A DNA stretch of 11,357 bases from an uncultured Filifactor sp. (GCA_947254385.1 CAMYCP010000026.1:1-11357), one strand, 5' to 3'. Positions 1 to 7,273 are shown, counted from the stretch's first letter. Program-made: numbers and translations. Notes: generated from the letters alone by a model not told the origin.

Positions 1-67
1 ATATTACTTATTATATATTTAATACAATCTTGATAAACAGTCGCATTTTTGTACTGAAACCTGTTAG

Positions 68-100
68 AAAACGGAATATTTTTTTATTTTTCCGTTTTTT
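68..100 (+). terminator. Rho-independent terminator-like hairpin upstream of the DUF3793 gene
   Basis: A 9-bp perfect stem (AAAACGGAA at 68-76, TTCCGTTTT at 90-98) closes a 13-nt T-rich loop and runs into T residues up to position 100. Reading along +, this is a weak but ordinary intrinsic terminator, probably ending a gene to the left of the window. A second inverted pair, ACTGAA (53-58) and TTCAGT (102-107), encloses it, so it could instead be part of a leader if the DUF3793 promoter lies upstream (for example the TACAAT hexamer at 23-28). Confidence 0.6.
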
Positions 101-146
101 ATTCAGTCCGAGTTAAAATAATTTTTGTCAAAAGGATTTGAAAACT

Positions 147-710
147 ATGTCAGATATGGCTCTTTGCGGTGAAATTTTAGCAAAACACTGCGCTCCTACC
201 TTAGCCGACTTAAAACTTGCAAATATGTTCGTTCACAATGGAAACGATGCCTTAAATCACGTCCGCATCATGAATTCCATGCTGAAAAGCAGCGGCATAA
301 AATCCGTCATCTTAAGAAAAAATCCCGGCGGTTACCTGTTATATGTATATCGCACGGAAAAACTTACAGAAATATTGTCGCAAAAAGACATACGTGAGTT
401 TTTGTATAGATACGGCTACAGATTTGAAACGAGCGACGCCGCAATTATGAAACTCAAAGAACGGCTTAAATCTGATGAATTTCCGCATGAGATAGGTATA
501 TTTTTGGGGTATCCTCTCGAAGATGTAAAACAGTTTATAAAAAACAAGGGCAAAAATTACAAACTTTCCGGCACTTGGAAAGTCTATGACGATGTTGATA
601 AATGCGAAAAGTTGTTTAAAAAGTTTAAAGAAAGCACCCGTGTCTTTATGCACGCCGTAACGGCAGGGGATAGTATTTTAAAATTATGTAATGAAAGGGG
701 ATTTTATTGA
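147..710 (+). CDS. DUF3793 family protein
   Basis: This 187-residue protein has no assigned function. I recognise it as DUF3793 from HCAPTLA (residues 14-20), [18 protein letters not shown] (114-131) and GTWKVY (142-147), all typical of this family of anaerobic Firmicutes. There is no signal peptide or membrane segment, so it should be cytosolic; it is rich in Lys and charged residues and carries Cys at 7, 15, 153 and 181. I chose ATG at 147 because AAAGGA (131-136) lies 10 nt upstream; an in-frame TTG at 138 is only 1 nt from that SD. The stop overlaps the flavodoxin start (TGATG), so the two are translationally coupled, and DUF3793 genes are often found beside flavodoxin genes. A possible -10 (TAAAAT, 114-119) has no good -35. 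The family call is fairly certain; any redox role is inferred from the neighbour only. Confidence 0.85.
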   Translation: MSDMALCGEILAKHCAPTLADLKLANMFVHNGNDALNHVRIMNSMLKSSGIKSVILRKNPGGYLLYVYRTEKLTEILSQKDIREFLYRYGYRFETSDAAIMKLKERLKSDEFPHEIGIFLGYPLEDVKQFIKNKGKNYKLSGTWKVYDDVDKCEKLFKKFKESTRVFMHAVTAGDSILKLCNERGFY

Positions 711-1132
711 TGAGTAAAGTAGCAGTTGTATATTGGTCGGGTACCGGTCATACGGAATCTATGGCAAACGCCGTTGTGGAAGGAGCAAAAGAGGCAGGTG
801 CTGAAGTTGATTTGATTTTCAGCGACGATTTCAACGAAGGCAAACTTGCAGACTACTCGGGTATAGCATTCGGTTGTCCCGCAATGGGAAGTGAACAGCT
901 GGAAGAATTCAGTTTTGAACCCATGTTTGCTGAAGTTGAAAAACAACTCTCCGGCAAAAAGGTTGCGCTGTTCGGTTCTTACGAATGGAATGACGGACAA
1001 TGGATGATCGACTGGACAGAAAGATGTGAAGGCAACGCAATAAATTTGGTATGCCCTGCGGTCACCGCATACGGCGAACCTGACGATGAGACTTTGGGTA
1101 AACTTAAAGACCTCGGTAAGGCAATAGTTTAA
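710..1132 (+). CDS. Short-chain flavodoxin
   Basis: A 140-residue FMN-binding electron carrier of the cytosol that shuttles low-potential electrons between redox enzymes, commonly replacing ferredoxin when iron is scarce. The N-terminal beta strand and phosphate loop read [13 protein letters not shown] (residues 4-16), with SGTGHT binding the FMN phosphate. [12 protein letters not shown] (55-66) is the loop that contacts the isoalloxazine ring, and [11 protein letters not shown] (89-99) supplies the stacking Trp93. The length and these loops closely resemble Clostridium beijerinckii flavodoxin (138 residues). ATG at 710 shares its A with the stop of the DUF3793 gene; an SD AAAGGGG (694-700) sits 9 nt upstream. 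A TTG just before the ATG is unnecessary as a start. The gene is last in its unit, followed 47 nt later by a bidirectional terminator. The call is secure; its partner enzyme is unknown. Confidence 0.95.
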   Translation: MSKVAVVYWSGTGHTESMANAVVEGAKEAGAEVDLIFSDDFNEGKLADYSGIAFGCPAMGSEQLEEFSFEPMFAEVEKQLSGKKVALFGSYEWNDGQWMIDWTERCEGNAINLVCPAVTAYGEPDDETLGKLKDLGKAIV

Positions 1133-1179
1133 TTTGTATGATTTTTAAAAATGCAAGTTCTTATATAATTTGCTATTAA

Positions 1180-1211
1180 AAAAAAGCTGATGAATTATCA
1201 TCAGCTTTTTT
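1180..1211. terminator. Bidirectional intrinsic terminator between converging genes
   Basis: A perfect 14-bp inverted repeat (AAAAAAGCTGATGA at 1180-1193, TCATCAGCTTTTTT at 1198-1211) with a 4-nt loop. It has a GC-containing core and ends in a T run on both strands. It lies 47 nt past the flavodoxin stop and 4 nt past the stop of the NhaC-family gene on the other strand, so it can serve both. Confidence 0.93.
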
Positions 1212-1215
1212 GAAC

Positions 1216-2769
1216 TTAATTTGTCAAAATTTCTTTACTTTCCTTTGGATTTTCTAAAATTTCCTCATACTTGTCCGCATTTTTCTTCAAGTACACTTCC
1301 GGTTCATGCGGCATTGAAAACATAGGAATAAATCTGTCAAATCCGGTTGCGGTTAAAAGTACCATACTCAAAACCGCTATCCACGACATCATATTGAAAG
1401 TAATTATATCCAAAGGTTTGAAAGTGTGAAGCGGATATACGGCGGACGCTATGCTTACATAAAACAGAATATATACGTGCCACGGTATAAGTTGTGAACC
1501 GAACACCCCCATTGCGTCCGAGAATGTCGCATTTCTAAGTCTCAATCTGTATTCATCTTCTTTATTTTTGCATACCACGTTGCGTGCGGTCAAGTCTTCA
1601 ATTATAGGGCCTATCGTGACTATCTGCGCCATTTCATCGGACAGCATGGCATTGCCGAACAGGCACAAAACGGCATTACGTGTCATAAGCCCCCGTACAC
1701 TTTTACTTCTCTTTTCTATAAAATATGACAACGGTTGAAATGCGTTGATATGCGACATTATACCGCTAAATGCCCCTACCCACATCATCATTATTATTAC
1801 CCATGAGCCGGCACTTTTAAAGCCGCCGTAGATAAGATTCAAAAATGTGGACAGTCCTTCCACGGTACCTGCAAAATATCCAAGTAACCCGGAAGATATT
1901 ATTCCCACGGCTAAACATATCAAAGTTTGTATTCCGGCTACAGCCATGGCGATAACTAAAATCAGTGGAATAGCCATGTATATCGGCACACCGCTTGCAA
2001 CTTGATTTAAAAGCGACACGGCGGCAGGTCTTTGCTCTTCGAGAGCGGCATATGCTTCGGGAGGTATTGCGGAAATTGCGGTTTGAACTTCCGCAACATT
2101 ACCGGGAAGCCCCATAAACAGACCTATAATAAAAGTGAGGATCACGGCTGCAAACAGGCATACCCCTGACCATACTCCCTGATAACGAATACGATCGATA
2201 ATTTCAACTTTTTGAATTCCTGAACTTACTACCGTGGTATCGGAAATAAGCCCGATATTGTCACCGAAACACGACCCGCCGGCAATAGCCGCCGTTGTGA
2301 GCAGCACATTACCGCCAACTATATTATTCAGCCATAAAAACACGGGCGCACACGCCGCAAACGTCCCCCATGAAGTTCCGGTAGCTATCGAAAGCAGTGC
2401 CGTTACAAGCAAACCCACGGGTGCTACAAAACGGGCGTTTACTCCAAGTTTCAGCGCAATATTTACGATGGATGCGCCTACCCCTGTTTCCATAAATGCG
2501 TCCGCCATAGCATAAGCGAACATCAAAATGAAAAACACGAGCTGCATTTCCTGAATATTGTCGGTTGCGGCTTTAATCATGGCCTTAATACTTATTTTTT
2601 CGGTGATATACGCAATACACATGGCGTATATCGTCGCAAGAGGTGCGGCAATCAACACATCCAGCCCCTCGAACGAAAACGGCATATTCATCCCGAACAG
2701 TTTTTCCGGCACGCCGATAATTAAAAACGCCAACACGGCAATAGGTGTAAATTTTACAAACGATTTCAC
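1216..2769 (-). CDS. NhaC-superfamily Na+/H+ antiporter or solute transporter
   Basis: A 517-residue polytopic inner-membrane protein with about a dozen hydrophobic segments, spread from residue 8 to about 475, and a charged cytosolic-looking tail. Signature loops of the NhaC family (Pfam PF03553) are visible: GTSWGTFAACAP (131-142) and GGSCFGDNIGLISDTTVVSS (164-183), with a matching second-half segment GNAMLSDEMAQIVTIGP (372-388). Family members exchange Na+ for H+, but others carry malate/lactate or amino acids such as lysine, methionine or tyrosine, so the substrate is open. The start is GTG at 2769, supported by a strong SD (AAAGGAGGAG, 2775-2784). The gene has its own promoter (2923-2951) and a long, foldable leader that can mask this SD, so translation is probably regulated. 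It is separated from the purine permease gene upstream by 191 nt and ends at the 1180-1211 terminator. Family assignment is secure, substrate is not. Confidence 0.9.
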   Translation of the reverse strand: MKSFVKFTPIAVLAFLIIGVPEKLFGMNMPFSFEGLDVLIAAPLATIYAMCIAYITEKISIKAMIKAATDNIQEMQLVFFILMFAYAMADAFMETGVGASIVNIALKLGVNARFVAPVGLLVTALLSIATGTSWGTFAACAPVFLWLNNIVGGNVLLTTAAIAGGSCFGDNIGLISDTTVVSSGIQKVEIIDRIRYQGVWSGVCLFAAVILTFIIGLFMGLPGNVAEVQTAISAIPPEAYAALEEQRPAAVSLLNQVASGVPIYMAIPLILVIAMAVAGIQTLICLAVGIISSGLLGYFAGTVEGLSTFLNLIYGGFKSAGSWVIIMMMWVGAFSGIMSHINAFQPLSYFIEKRSKSVRGLMTRNAVLCLFGNAMLSDEMAQIVTIGPIIEDLTARNVVCKNKEDEYRLRLRNATFSDAMGVFGSQLIPWHVYILFYVSIASAVYPLHTFKPLDIITFNMMSWIAVLSMVLLTATGFDRFIPMFSMPHEPEVYLKKNADKYEEILENPKESKEILTN

Positions 2770-2773
2770 AGGT

Positions 2774-2916
2774 ACTCCTCCTTTAAAAATTCATTTAACA
2801 GAGAAGTTTTTTCACCCCTGAAAAACCTTTCATTGAACAAAATACTCTCACGGCTTACAGATTTCCCCAAATCCACACCGTAAGCAAAAAATCATTTTTT
2901 TCGTGTTTTAAATATA
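2774..2916 (-). promoter_or_regulatory. Structured 5' leader of the NhaC-family gene, candidate riboswitch
   Basis: Reading the - strand, the leader can form a three-way junction: CACG/CGUG (2902-2905 with 2849-2852), an A6/U6 hairpin with a UGA loop (2886-2900), and GCUUAC/GUAAGC (2880-2885 with 2853-2858). The last stem contains an inner hairpin GAUUU-GGGG-AAAUC (2860-2873). Further downstream, UUUUUCA-GGGG-UGAAAAA (2808-2825) extends past one mismatch by about 3 bp. ACUUCUCU (2800-2807) can alternatively pair over 8 bp, with two G-U pairs, with GGAGGAGU (2774-2781), which covers the SD and competes with that hairpin. No terminator T run follows, so translational control is more likely than attenuation. 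I do not recognise a known riboswitch class; lithium/sodium-sensing and amino-acid classes are the ones to compare. The pairings are seen, the function is inferred. Confidence 0.5.
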
Positions 2917-2922
2917 AATTTT

Positions 2923-2951
2923 ATTATAACCTAAAAAATAAGATATGGCAA
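2923..2951 (-). promoter_or_regulatory. Sigma-A type promoter for the NhaC-family gene
   Basis: On the - strand TTGCCA (2946-2951; 5 of 6 matches to TTGACA) is followed after exactly 17 nt by a perfect TATAAT (2923-2928). Predicted transcription starts near 2916, giving a leader of about 146 nt before the GTG. The -35 lies only 9 nt beyond the stop of the purine permease gene, so the transporter can be transcribed independently of it. Confidence 0.85.
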
Positions 2952-2960
2952 ATTTTTTAA

Positions 2961-4268
2961 TCATATTTTAAAGTAAAATTTCAATATGAATAAAAATGCC
3001 AACACGTAAAGGATAGGTTTGGCTTCTTTACCCCTGCCGGATAATAATTTAAGCAGCGCATAAGAAATTATGCCGAATACTATGCCTTGTGCTATGGAAT
3101 ATGAAAGCGGCATCATTATTATTGTCAAAAATGCGGGAATTGACTCCGTGTAATCGTCAAGATCGATTTTTTTAATCGGACTCATCATAAAGAGTCCCAC
3201 GACAATCAACGCCGGAGCGGTAGCGGCGGAGGGAATCATCAAAAATATCGGTGAAAGTATGAGAGATACCCCGAACAACAAGGCTACGGTTAGAGCGGTA
3301 AGTCCGGTTCTGCCGCCTACGGCTACTCCCGAGGCGCTTTCTACAAATGTCGTTACGGTGGATGTACCGAGCATTGCACCGGCCGCCGTACCTACCGCAT
3401 CGGCAAACAGAGCCTTGTTTACGTGCGGCAAATTGTTGTTTTCGTCAAGCATATTCGCTTTAGTCGCAACGCCTACCAAAGTTCCGATGGTATCGAACAT
3501 ATCCACGAAGAAGAACGTAAGCATTACTATTAACATATCGAGTGAAAATATATTATTCCATTCAAATTGCATAAAAATCGGAGAAATGGAAGGTGGAAGT
3601 GAAATGAGACCATTTTCCGGTAATTTTGTGATACCTAAAATCAGTGCCATACCGGTACTTGCCAAAATTCCGATCAAAATCGCACCTTTAACTTTTTTTA
3701 TGAGTAAAACTCCGATAACCAAAAGGCCGAACATACACACGATACTTTCGGGCGATAAAATATTGCCTAAAGCTAACGGCACTCCTTCACCCTGTACTAT
3801 AACCCCGGCACCGCTTAAACCTACGAAAGCTATAAATAACCCGATACCGACCGAAATGGCATCTTTAAGATTTTTGGGGATTGCATTTACAATTGCTTCT
3901 CTCACGTTGGTAAAAGTCAATATGATAAAAATGATACCTTCTATAAAAACCGCCGTGAGGGCGAACTGCCAAGATTTTTGCATACTCATGACCACACTGA
4001 AAGTGAAAAACGCGTTAAGCCCCATACCGGGAGCGAGTGCAAACGGATAATTCGCATAAAACGCCATAATCAAAGTTGCAATCATGGAAGAAAGCGCCGT
4101 CGCTGTAAAAACCGCACCCTGATCCATACCCGATTGACTTAAAATCCCGGGATTTACCGCCAGAATATACGCCATCGTCATAAACGTGGTAAATCCCGCA
4201 ATCATCTCCGTACGTTTGTCGGTATGGTGTTCCTTGAGACGAAACGATTTTTCAAAAAAATTGTCCAT
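2961..4268 (-). CDS. NCS2-family purine permease, AzgA/PbuG type
   Basis: A 435-residue membrane permease expected to import a purine base (adenine, guanine or hypoxanthine) with protons. It has the AzgA subfamily pattern (COG2252) rather than the UraA/PbuX uracil/xanthine pattern: N-terminal TEMIAGFTTFMTMAYIL (20-36), LAPGMGLNAFFTF (78-90), FFFVDMFDTIGTLVGV (252-267), and GTSTVTTFVESASGVAVGGR (301-320) followed by TGLTAL. The central FDT and the VES-SGVAVGGRTG stretch correspond to the family's substrate-binding half-helix regions. More than ten hydrophobic segments are visible. ATG at 4268 has an SD AAAGGGG (4274-4280) 5 nt upstream; a 6-bp hairpin overlaps the first bases of that SD. No purine riboswitch core is recognisable in the leader. 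Which base is carried cannot be decided from sequence alone. Confidence 0.93.
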   Translation of the reverse strand: MDNFFEKSFRLKEHHTDKRTEMIAGFTTFMTMAYILAVNPGILSQSGMDQGAVFTATALSSMIATLIMAFYANYPFALAPGMGLNAFFTFSVVMSMQKSWQFALTAVFIEGIIFIILTFTNVREAIVNAIPKNLKDAISVGIGLFIAFVGLSGAGVIVQGEGVPLALGNILSPESIVCMFGLLVIGVLLIKKVKGAILIGILASTGMALILGITKLPENGLISLPPSISPIFMQFEWNNIFSLDMLIVMLTFFFVDMFDTIGTLVGVATKANMLDENNNLPHVNKALFADAVGTAAGAMLGTSTVTTFVESASGVAVGGRTGLTALTVALLFGVSLILSPIFLMIPSAATAPALIVVGLFMMSPIKKIDLDDYTESIPAFLTIIMMPLSYSIAQGIVFGIISYALLKLLSGRGKEAKPILYVLAFLFILKFYFKI

Positions 4269-4278
4269 AAAAACCCCT

Positions 4279-4337
4279 TTCGATAAAAAATAAAAATCGA
4301 ATTAAATACAAAAACAAAATGTTTCAGCATAATTCGA
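4279..4337 (-). promoter_or_regulatory. Alternative hairpins in the leader of the purine permease gene
   Basis: On the - strand, UUCGAU (4296-4301) can pair with AUCGAA (4279-4284), a 6-bp hairpin that touches the SD at 4274-4280. The same middle segment can instead pair over 8 bp as UAAUUCGA (4297-4304) with UCGAAUUA (4330-4337), which would free the SD. The two states are mutually exclusive. The stems are AT-rich and such pairings arise by chance in AT-rich DNA. The rest of the 258-nt gap holds the terminator at 4471-4516 and no gene I can support. Confidence 0.25.
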
Positions 4338-4470
4338 ACCTCACTATAAGAATAATCAATTTTTTTAAAAAAGTACATAGGAAAATCAGAAATTTTTTAA
4401 AATTGTTGTTATGAAAATTTCGGGACATCTCTAAAAATTGATAAAATTGTAAAATCAATATTTTATACTT

Positions 4471-4516
4471 AAAACGGCTAAATTCAACATTTTATTTTGT
4501 TGAACTTAGCCGTTTT
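4471..4516 (-). terminator. Intrinsic terminator after the acyltransferase gene
   Basis: A 19-bp stem (4471-4489 with 4498-4516; AAAACGGCTAAATTCAACA on the left arm) with an 8-nt loop. The single imperfect pair is G-U in the - strand RNA but A-C in the + strand RNA, and the - strand product ends CCGTTTT, so it fits termination of the leftward operon 10 nt after the acyltransferase stop. It also has T5 on the + side and could block reading from that direction. Confidence 0.9.
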
Positions 4517-4526
4517 TGTAAGATTT

Positions 4527-5588
4527 TTAATTTGCTGTTTTTTTATTTGCGAACGCATAACATACTATATTTTTATTTGAAAGATAGGTCGTTATATAAG
4601 AACATAGAAATATTATGACCGGCACTGTAATTATTGCCGACATAAGGTTCGGTATAAAACCTGTAAGTTTCACGTATTTACGTATCAAACCCGTAAAAAT
4701 CGGATGCATCAGATATGTTCCGTATGAGGCGCTTTGAAGATAAGATATATAAGGTGATTTTACCTTTGATAATTTTCGTGAAACAATAACGGACGTTGAT
4801 ATACATAATATCAAATAAGCGTATAAATTCAGCGTGTAAAGTTTTGTATCGAACGGTATTTTTAAAAGCATGAGATTTGAATAATACATATGCACGCAAA
4901 ATGTAAATAAGTTAAATAACAGTACTACGTGAACATATTTTTCCAAAGTTTTAACGCATTTGTCATAGAAAAACCCGAAAAAAAGTCCCGTAAAACCTAT
5001 ACACCAGTACCACAACATGGATGATGTGAGCATTTTATAGTGCTGATAGATGTAATATCTGTTCAGAAAATAAATTATAATTTGCGGTACAAAAGCTATG
5101 ATGAAGCACATCAAAAGGCTTGATTTCGTCTTTTGCACGAGTTTTTGCATCATAGGGGTAAACAGCGTAAACTGAAGCATTATCGGCAAAAAATACAAGT
5201 GGTCGTGCGCCTTGCCGTAAAAAAGCCAATATGCCCATTTTTCTATGCTCAAAATGTCCGACATACCGTATTTACCGACAAGAAAATTAAAAATCACATA
5301 CAACATACTCCATATAATGTATGGCACGGCAAGGCGAAACAGCCGTTTTTTGTAAAAACGGGATATATTTATTTTTTTATCTGAAAAGCCATATCCCGTC
5401 ATCATCATGCTCAAAAATATAAAACACGGCACAGAATAGACGAGCAGGCTCTGCCAAAAATAAAAAAATGCTTTACCACGGCTCCCGTCTGCAAACGCCG
5501 CCTGAGGAATGGATAAAAAATGTATATACACAACGCCGAGCATAGTAATTACACGTAAGTACTCAACTTCTTCAAGATGTTTTTTCAA
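4527..5588 (-). CDS. Acyltransferase-3 family membrane protein (surface O-acyltransferase type)
   Basis: A 353-residue polytopic membrane protein of the acyltransferase-3 family (PF01757), whose members move acetyl, succinyl or similar groups onto cell-surface sugars, teichoic acids or peptidoglycan. Visible family marks: YLRVITMLGVVYIHF (10-24) with the candidate catalytic His23; a basic stretch RFYKKRLFRLAVPYIIW (77-93) where the acyl donor is thought to bind; HDHLYFLP (128-135); and SYGTYLMHP (288-296). About ten hydrophobic segments span the chain, and there is no extra SGNH domain. The start is TTG at 5588: GGAG (5596-5599) sits 7 nt upstream and no ATG is available before residue 16, which would remove the first motif. 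It follows the isochorismatase-like gene by 51 nt without a terminator, so it may be the last gene of the operon. The acceptor substrate cannot be predicted. Confidence 0.88.
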   Translation of the reverse strand: MKKHLEEVEYLRVITMLGVVYIHFLSIPQAAFADGSRGKAFFYFWQSLLVYSVPCFIFLSMMMTGYGFSDKKINISRFYKKRLFRLAVPYIIWSMLYVIFNFLVGKYGMSDILSIEKWAYWLFYGKAHDHLYFLPIMLQFTLFTPMMQKLVQKTKSSLLMCFIIAFVPQIIIYFLNRYYIYQHYKMLTSSMLWYWCIGFTGLFFGFFYDKCVKTLEKYVHVVLLFNLFTFCVHMYYSNLMLLKIPFDTKLYTLNLYAYLILCISTSVIVSRKLSKVKSPYISYLQSASYGTYLMHPIFTGLIRKYVKLTGFIPNLMSAIITVPVIIFLCSYITTYLSNKNIVCYAFANKKTAN

Positions 5589-5639
5589 ACCTTTGCTCCG
5601 TTAAATTCTTAATAACTTTTAAAGATACGTCATTTTTTA

Positions 5640-6182
5640 CTATTTTATTAAATTTGAAAAGTGCTTAAATTCCTTGCTGCCTGATTTTACAAGTATATCA
5701 AATATCAATATTTCAGCGGTTATTATATACGCCCCAAAGTCTTTCATAAGGCTTAATCCTGCTTTACGATTTGTTTCTTCTCTCGAATATACCGCATCCG
5801 ATATTACATATACGGTGTAACCTCGGTTTATAAGTTCTCTCACCGTTTGATACACGCAAACGTGAGTTTCCACGCCGAAAATTGCAACGCTCTTTCTGCC
5901 AGTCTTTTCGAGACTTTCCAGAACAGGAGGAGTACATCCGCAAAACTCCGTTTTTGCAAAAACTTCGGCACCATCCAAATATTCTTTAAAATCATCCGCC
6001 GTAGCTCCCAAACCTTTGGGGTATTGTTCGGTAACTATCAAAGGCGTGTTGAAAATTTTGGAAACTTCCAGCACAAGTTTTGAGTTTTTAATCAATGCGT
6101 CACGTTCTTTAATTGTAGGCAGAAGTTTTACCTGTTCGTCTATCATCATAACTGTTAAATCTTCAGCATTTATTCGATTCAT
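5640..6182 (-). CDS. Isochorismatase-like cysteine hydrolase
   Basis: A 180-residue soluble hydrolase of the isochorismatase-like superfamily (PF00857). The catalytic triad can be placed as Asp15 (MMIDEQ), Lys77 (FAKTEF) and Cys109 (GVETHVCV); Val104-Glu105 precede the nucleophile at the usual non-proline cis peptide. The length matches compact YcaC-like members. The metal ligands expected of a nicotinamidase (Asp-x-His near residue 50) are missing: the region reads TEQYPKGLG. Nicotinamidase activity is therefore unlikely, and nothing points to siderophore synthesis either. The substrate is unknown. ATG at 6182 has an SD AGGAGG (6190-6195) that overlaps the stop codon of the PIN-TRAM gene, with an 11-nt intergenic gap, so the two are probably translationally coupled. 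Confidence 0.88.
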   Translation of the reverse strand: MNRINAEDLTVMMIDEQVKLLPTIKERDALIKNSKLVLEVSKIFNTPLIVTEQYPKGLGATADDFKEYLDGAEVFAKTEFCGCTPPVLESLEKTGRKSVAIFGVETHVCVYQTVRELINRGYTVYVISDAVYSREETNRKAGLSLMKDFGAYIITAEILIFDILVKSGSKEFKHFSNLIK

Positions 6183-6193
6183 TAAAAAACCTC

Positions 6194-7273
6194 CTATTTT
6201 ATAATTTTGGCAAATATCATTCTTCCGGCTGAAGTTTGAAGCGCCGATGTCACCATGACATCTACATCTTTCCCGACGGATTTTCTGCCTCCCTCGACTA
6301 CAATCATGGTTCCATCGTCAAGATATGCCAGTCCCTGACTGTTTTCTTTGCCCTCTTTGACTATATTTACCCTGAGTGTTTCACCGGGTAACAATATCGC
6401 TTTAAGCGCATTTGCCAGTTCGTTTATGTTTAGTACGTGTACACCTTTTATTCCGGCAACTTTGTTTAAATTAAAATCGTTGGTTAAAACTTTGCCGCTA
6501 TATTTTTCAGCGAGCGACAAAAGTTTCATATCGACTTCTTCTATATTTGAAAAATCCGTGTGGTCGAGGCATACTTCCGTATTTTTAGTACTTTGAAGTT
6601 GTTTTAATATATCCAGTCCTCTTCTGCCTTTGGTGCGTTTCAAATCGTCCGATGAATCCGCTATATGTCTGAGTTCGTCGAGGACAAAATTCGGCACGAT
6701 AAGTCTTCCATCTATAAAACCGCTTTTTACGATGTCTAATATTCTGCCGTCTATTAAAACGCTGGTGTCGAGTATTTTATAAAGTTTTTCGGCTTTAAAG
6801 TCGGTTTTGGTTTCATCGGTTATCTTTTCTCTCTTGGATATCTGTATTCTTTTAAACCATGCGCTGAAATCGTCCTTTTTATTATGCACGATGACTATTC
6901 CCATATAACCCAGCATAACGTACAGAAGTGCCGCCAAAGTACCGCCTACAACCGGTATTTTTTGTATAAGTCCCGAAATAAAAAAAGCTATTATAAGTCC
7001 TATGATAAGTCCGGATAATCCTGATATTATGTCTCCTGTAGTAAATTTTGACGATTCTTTTTCGATGTTCGCCGATATCTTGCTCGCCGTCTTAATAAAA
7101 AACGGTGAAATGAAATAAAACGACAAAAATCCGGCAGCTGCAAAAAGTATTATATATATTATTTTTGTGTAAAATCCCGTCACAAATACGCCATACGCCT
7201 GTAAAAAGAAAAATAGCGTAACTCCAAGACTCAAACCTATCAAACCCAGTATTATTTTAAGCAGTCGTTTCAT
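6194..7273 (-). CDS. YacL-like membrane-anchored PIN and TRAM domain protein
   Basis: A 359-residue protein built like Bacillus subtilis YacL (similar length). Four hydrophobic segments lie in the N-terminal half (about 5-30, 37-60, 84-104, 110-130) and should anchor it in the membrane. A PIN domain follows at about 165-290; its acidic residues are Asp169 (ILDTSVLIDGR), Glu200 (VLDELRH), Asp248 (EVDMK) and Asp266 (LTNDFNLNK), so the metal-dependent nuclease site looks intact. A C-terminal TRAM domain (about 293-355), a putative RNA-binding fold, contains GLAYLDDGTMIVVEGGR (314-330). The biological target is not established. YacL genes usually sit next to disA/radA/ispD; here the gene lies between a SpoIIE-type phosphatase (64 nt upstream) and an isochorismatase-like gene. 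ATG at 7273 is preceded by AGAGGG with suitable spacing. Confidence 0.92.
   Translation of the reverse strand: MKRLLKIILGLIGLSLGVTLFFFLQAYGVFVTGFYTKIIYIILFAAAGFLSFYFISPFFIKTASKISANIEKESSKFTTGDIISGLSGLIIGLIIAFFISGLIQKIPVVGGTLAALLYVMLGYMGIVIVHNKKDDFSAWFKRIQISKREKITDETKTDFKAEKLYKILDTSVLIDGRILDIVKSGFIDGRLIVPNFVLDELRHIADSSDDLKRTKGRRGLDILKQLQSTKNTEVCLDHTDFSNIEEVDMKLLSLAEKYSGKVLTNDFNLNKVAGIKGVHVLNINELANALKAILLPGETLRVNIVKEGKENSQGLAYLDDGTMIVVEGGRKSVGKDVDVMVTSALQTSAGRMIFAKIIK

Noticed and set aside
2849..2885. T-box, SAM, lysine, purine or TPP riboswitch in the NhaC-family leader
   Set aside because: None of the core sequences I know for these classes (for example the T-box GGUGG core or the L-box signatures) is present, so I did not name a class.
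3259..4050. A long open frame on the + strand opposite the purine permease
   Set aside because: It lies entirely antisense to a gene with clear family motifs, its translation is low-complexity and matches no family I recognise, and it has no convincing SD.
5640..6182. Nicotinamidase (pncA) identity for the isochorismatase-like protein
   Set aside because: The Asp-x-His metal-binding segment expected in nicotinamidases is replaced by TEQYPKGLG; only the general superfamily triad is supported.
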